DNA from: Nitrospiraceae bacterium
Lineage (GTDB): Bacteria > Nitrospirota > Nitrospiria > Nitrospirales > Nitrospiraceae
Reading direction: 5' to 3'
Assembly: GCA_013140715.1 (NCBI GenBank)
Contig: JABFSG010000032.1
Coordinates: 62,001 to 126,000, forward strand
Length of the DNA stretch: 64,000 nt
Shown here: piece after piece, positions 62,230 through 64,000 of the stretch
Numbering within the stretch: position 1 is the stretch's first letter
How the letters are laid out: each line of letters begins with the position of its first letter
The notes under the pieces: generated by a model
Database searches by the model: none
Seen by the model: only the letters and a program-made list of their open reading frames with translations
What the model was told of the DNA's origin: nothing
Translations under genes and position numbers: made by a program

Positions 62230-64000
62230 GTGAGCCAGTCAGCAGGCGCCAGGCCTTCAGGCTCGCCGGCAAACAGGCCCGCTTCCTGCTGGTTATTCCA
62301 ATCGCACAGACTGTTCTCTCAGCGCTCGCGATAGCTGATGCCCCAAACACAACTGCACGACCAAAAGGTGAAGAAATGAATCTTGACGATACTCCAGGAA
62401 GCCTGAACCCCTATCGACTGCCCAGGCATATTATTCCTTATCGATACGATCTCCGACTCGAACCAGACCTCGCTGCCGCAACCTTTTCCGGCAGGGAGAC
62501 CATCGTTCTTACGGTCACAGAGGCAACGAGCGTCATCATTCTGAATGCTGTCGATCTGGCGATCTCCTCCGCCGTTCTAGAAGGAGCATCCAGTACGAGA
62601 CTGGAGGCCACGGTTAAGCTAGAAGACTCCACGCAGCGCTGTCACCTGACGTTTCCTCAGTCCATTCCACCAGGTGAATGGAGACTGCACCTGACCTTTC
62701 AGGGGAAATTGAACGACCAACTGCGCGGGTTCTACCGCAGCACATATAAGGACACGGCCGGCGTCACGCACACGATGGCCGCGACACAATTTGAAGCGAC
62801 CGATGCACGGCGAGCCTTTCCCTGTTGGGATGAACCGGATTTCAAAGCGGTGTTTTCGACAACCTTGATTATCGATCCAGGCCTGACCGCAGTCTCGAAC
62901 ACGTCGGTCGCATCGGAGTCCAAGGAGGCAGGCAAGAGAGTCTTGCGCTTCGCCGACAGCATAAAGATGTCGACCTATCTCGTGGCGTTCATCGTCGGGA
63001 AGATCGAAGCCACTGCACCGATATTCGTCGGGAAGACGCCTCTCCGGCTCTGGACCGTTCCGGGCAAGCAACCGCTCACCCCGTTTGGCCACGAGATCGC
63101 CGTGGCTTCACTGACGTTTTTCGAAGGCTACTACGGCATTCCCTATCCAGGCAACAAGCTGGACCTGCTCGCGATCCCTGATTTTGCCTCAGGAGCCATG
63201 GAAAACCTGGGCGCCATTACCTACCGTGAAACGGCCTTGCTGGTCGATCTGCAGACAGCCACGCACGGCGAACTGGAGCGAGTGGCCGACGTGGTGGCCC
63301 ATGAAAATGCGCATATGTGGTTTGGCGATCTGGTGACCATGTCCTGGTGGAACGGGCTCTGGCTGAACGAAGCCTTCGCCACCTTTATGGAAATGCTGGC
63401 CGTCGACGCCTGGAAACCGGAATGGAAACGTTGGGACGGTTTCGGCATCTCACGCGCTGCTGCCTTTGCTGTCGACGGGTTGCAGAGTACCAGACCGATC
63501 GAATATCCGGTGGAAGCCCCGAAAGATGCCGAGGCGATGTTCGACGTCCTGACCTATGAAAAGGGGGCGTCGGTGCTTCGAATGTTAGAGCAGCACATCG
63601 GTCCGACAGTCTTCCGTGACGGTGTCCGAGACTATCTCCAAGCACATGCCTATGGGAACGCGGACACGAACGATCTCTGGGTTTCGTTGGGAAAGATTGC
63701 CAAACAGCCGGTGCCTGAACTTATGGACGGCTGGATTTTCCAACCGGGGTTTCCCCTCATGACGGCCGAGATCAATCAGTCGGGCCGGCTTGTCCTGTCC
63801 CAACAGCGCTTTACCTATCTGGCTACCCCTCACCCCTCACCCGTCACATGGCAGATCCCGCTCCAGCTGAGAGTCACAGCCGGCGGCAGGACCAATACCT
63901 CTCGGATGTTGCTGACGGAGAAGGAAACGGCAGTCCCACTCCCTCATGATTGGGAGTCGGTGCTATTGAACGAGGGAGGCCATGGTTTCTATCGGGTACG
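62226..64000 (+). CDS. M1-family aminopeptidase, truncated by the window end
   Basis: Zinc metallopeptidase of family M1, at least 591 residues; the 3' end is outside the window. GAMENLG (about 321-327) is the exopeptidase motif. HENAHMWFG (the HExxH zinc site, His-Glu-Asn-Ala-His) with the downstream glutamate in WLNEAFATFME completes the metal site. The N-terminal 45 residues hold a hydrophobic stretch (FLLVIPIAQTVLSALAIA), a possible signal peptide. If absent, ATG 62376 (MNLDDTPG) is the start. Three tandem heptamers (ACCCCTC, ACCCCTC, ACCCGTC; 63825-63845) encode TPHPSPV in frame. Start ATG 62226 overlaps the rpiA stop. Confidence 0.9.
   Translation, partial: MSEPVSRRQAFRLAGKQARFLLVIPIAQTVLSALAIADAPNTTARPKGEEMNLDDTPGSLNPYRLPRHIIPYRYDLRLEPDLAAATFSGRETIVLTVTEATSVIILNAVDLAISSAVLEGASSTRLEATVKLEDSTQRCHLTFPQSIPPGEWRLHLTFQGKLNDQLRGFYRSTYKDTAGVTHTMAATQFEATDARRAFPCWDEPDFKAVFSTTLIIDPGLTAVSNTSVASESKEAGKRVLRFADSIKMSTYLVAFIVGKIEATAPIFVGKTPLRLWTVPGKQPLTPFGHEIAVASLTFFEGYYGIPYPGNKLDLLAIPDFASGAMENLGAITYRETALLVDLQTATHGELERVADVVAHENAHMWFGDLVTMSWWNGLWLNEAFATFMEMLAVDAWKPEWKRWDGFGISRAAAFAVDGLQSTRPIEYPVEAPKDAEAMFDVLTYEKGASVLRMLEQHIGPTVFRDGVRDYLQAHAYGNADTNDLWVSLGKIAKQPVPELMDGWIFQPGFPLMTAEINQSGRLVLSQQRFTYLATPHPSPVTWQIPLQLRVTAGGRTNTSRMLLTEKETAVPLPHDWESVLLNEGGHGFYRV

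Overview
The window looks like chromosome of a Nitrospira-type bacterium (phylum Nitrospirota). This is inferred from a complex I operon with two nuoM genes in tandem, a pyruvoyl-type arginine decarboxylase with a deoxyhypusine-synthase-like enzyme, an F1-only ATP synthase operon and moderately high GC core genes. No rRNA gene or intact tRNA is present to confirm it.

Bases 1-5470 are an accessory segment. It holds small hypothetical genes, a DUF6881-like gene broken by one stop codon, and a series of short genes separated by integron attC recombination sites with no integrase in view (a CALIN-type cassette array). It ends at an isolated tRNA 3' end with CCA, a typical island boundary. Bases 5800-12040 carry a polyamine locus (deoxyhypusine-synthase-like enzyme, DsbA-like protein, zinc-ribbon protein, aldehyde dehydrogenase, PvlArgDC, agmatinase) and a pseudouridine synthase. 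Then come a PriA homologue whose helicase motifs are degenerate and an OmpA-family protein.

Bases 17235-30942 are the complex I operon nuoABCDGIJKLM1M2N. It lacks nuoE, nuoF and nuoH, and NuoM2 lacks the TM7 lysine that NuoM1 has. A CHASE3 kinase / response regulator / hybrid kinase set follows, then assorted genes (phosphodiester glycosidase, rhodanese, lipoprotein, pyrE, GNAT, zinc ribbon, rluD). The F1 operon atpHAGDC and mnmA are on the minus strand.

Bases 46075-55556 are a minus-strand, origin-type cluster: rpmH-rnpA-yidC-mnmE-mnmG-rsmG-parA-parB followed by two bactofilin genes. Two perfect parS palindromes flank rsmG. No dnaA or DnaA-box cluster was found. Bases 55829-64000 carry sugar-phosphate genes (pgi, pgl, glk, rpiA), interrupted by a brnTA toxin-antitoxin pair with a nonsense-mutated toxin and a GIY-YIG/DUF4357 gene, then a truncated M1 aminopeptidase gene.

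Recurrent non-coding signals are phased 7-bp and 9-bp degenerate repeats, some folding into hairpins, in intergenic spacers; a 131-bp element with inverted ends; and a diverged duplicate of the mnmA 5' end. Gene identities come from motif recognition by eye. No database search was made.
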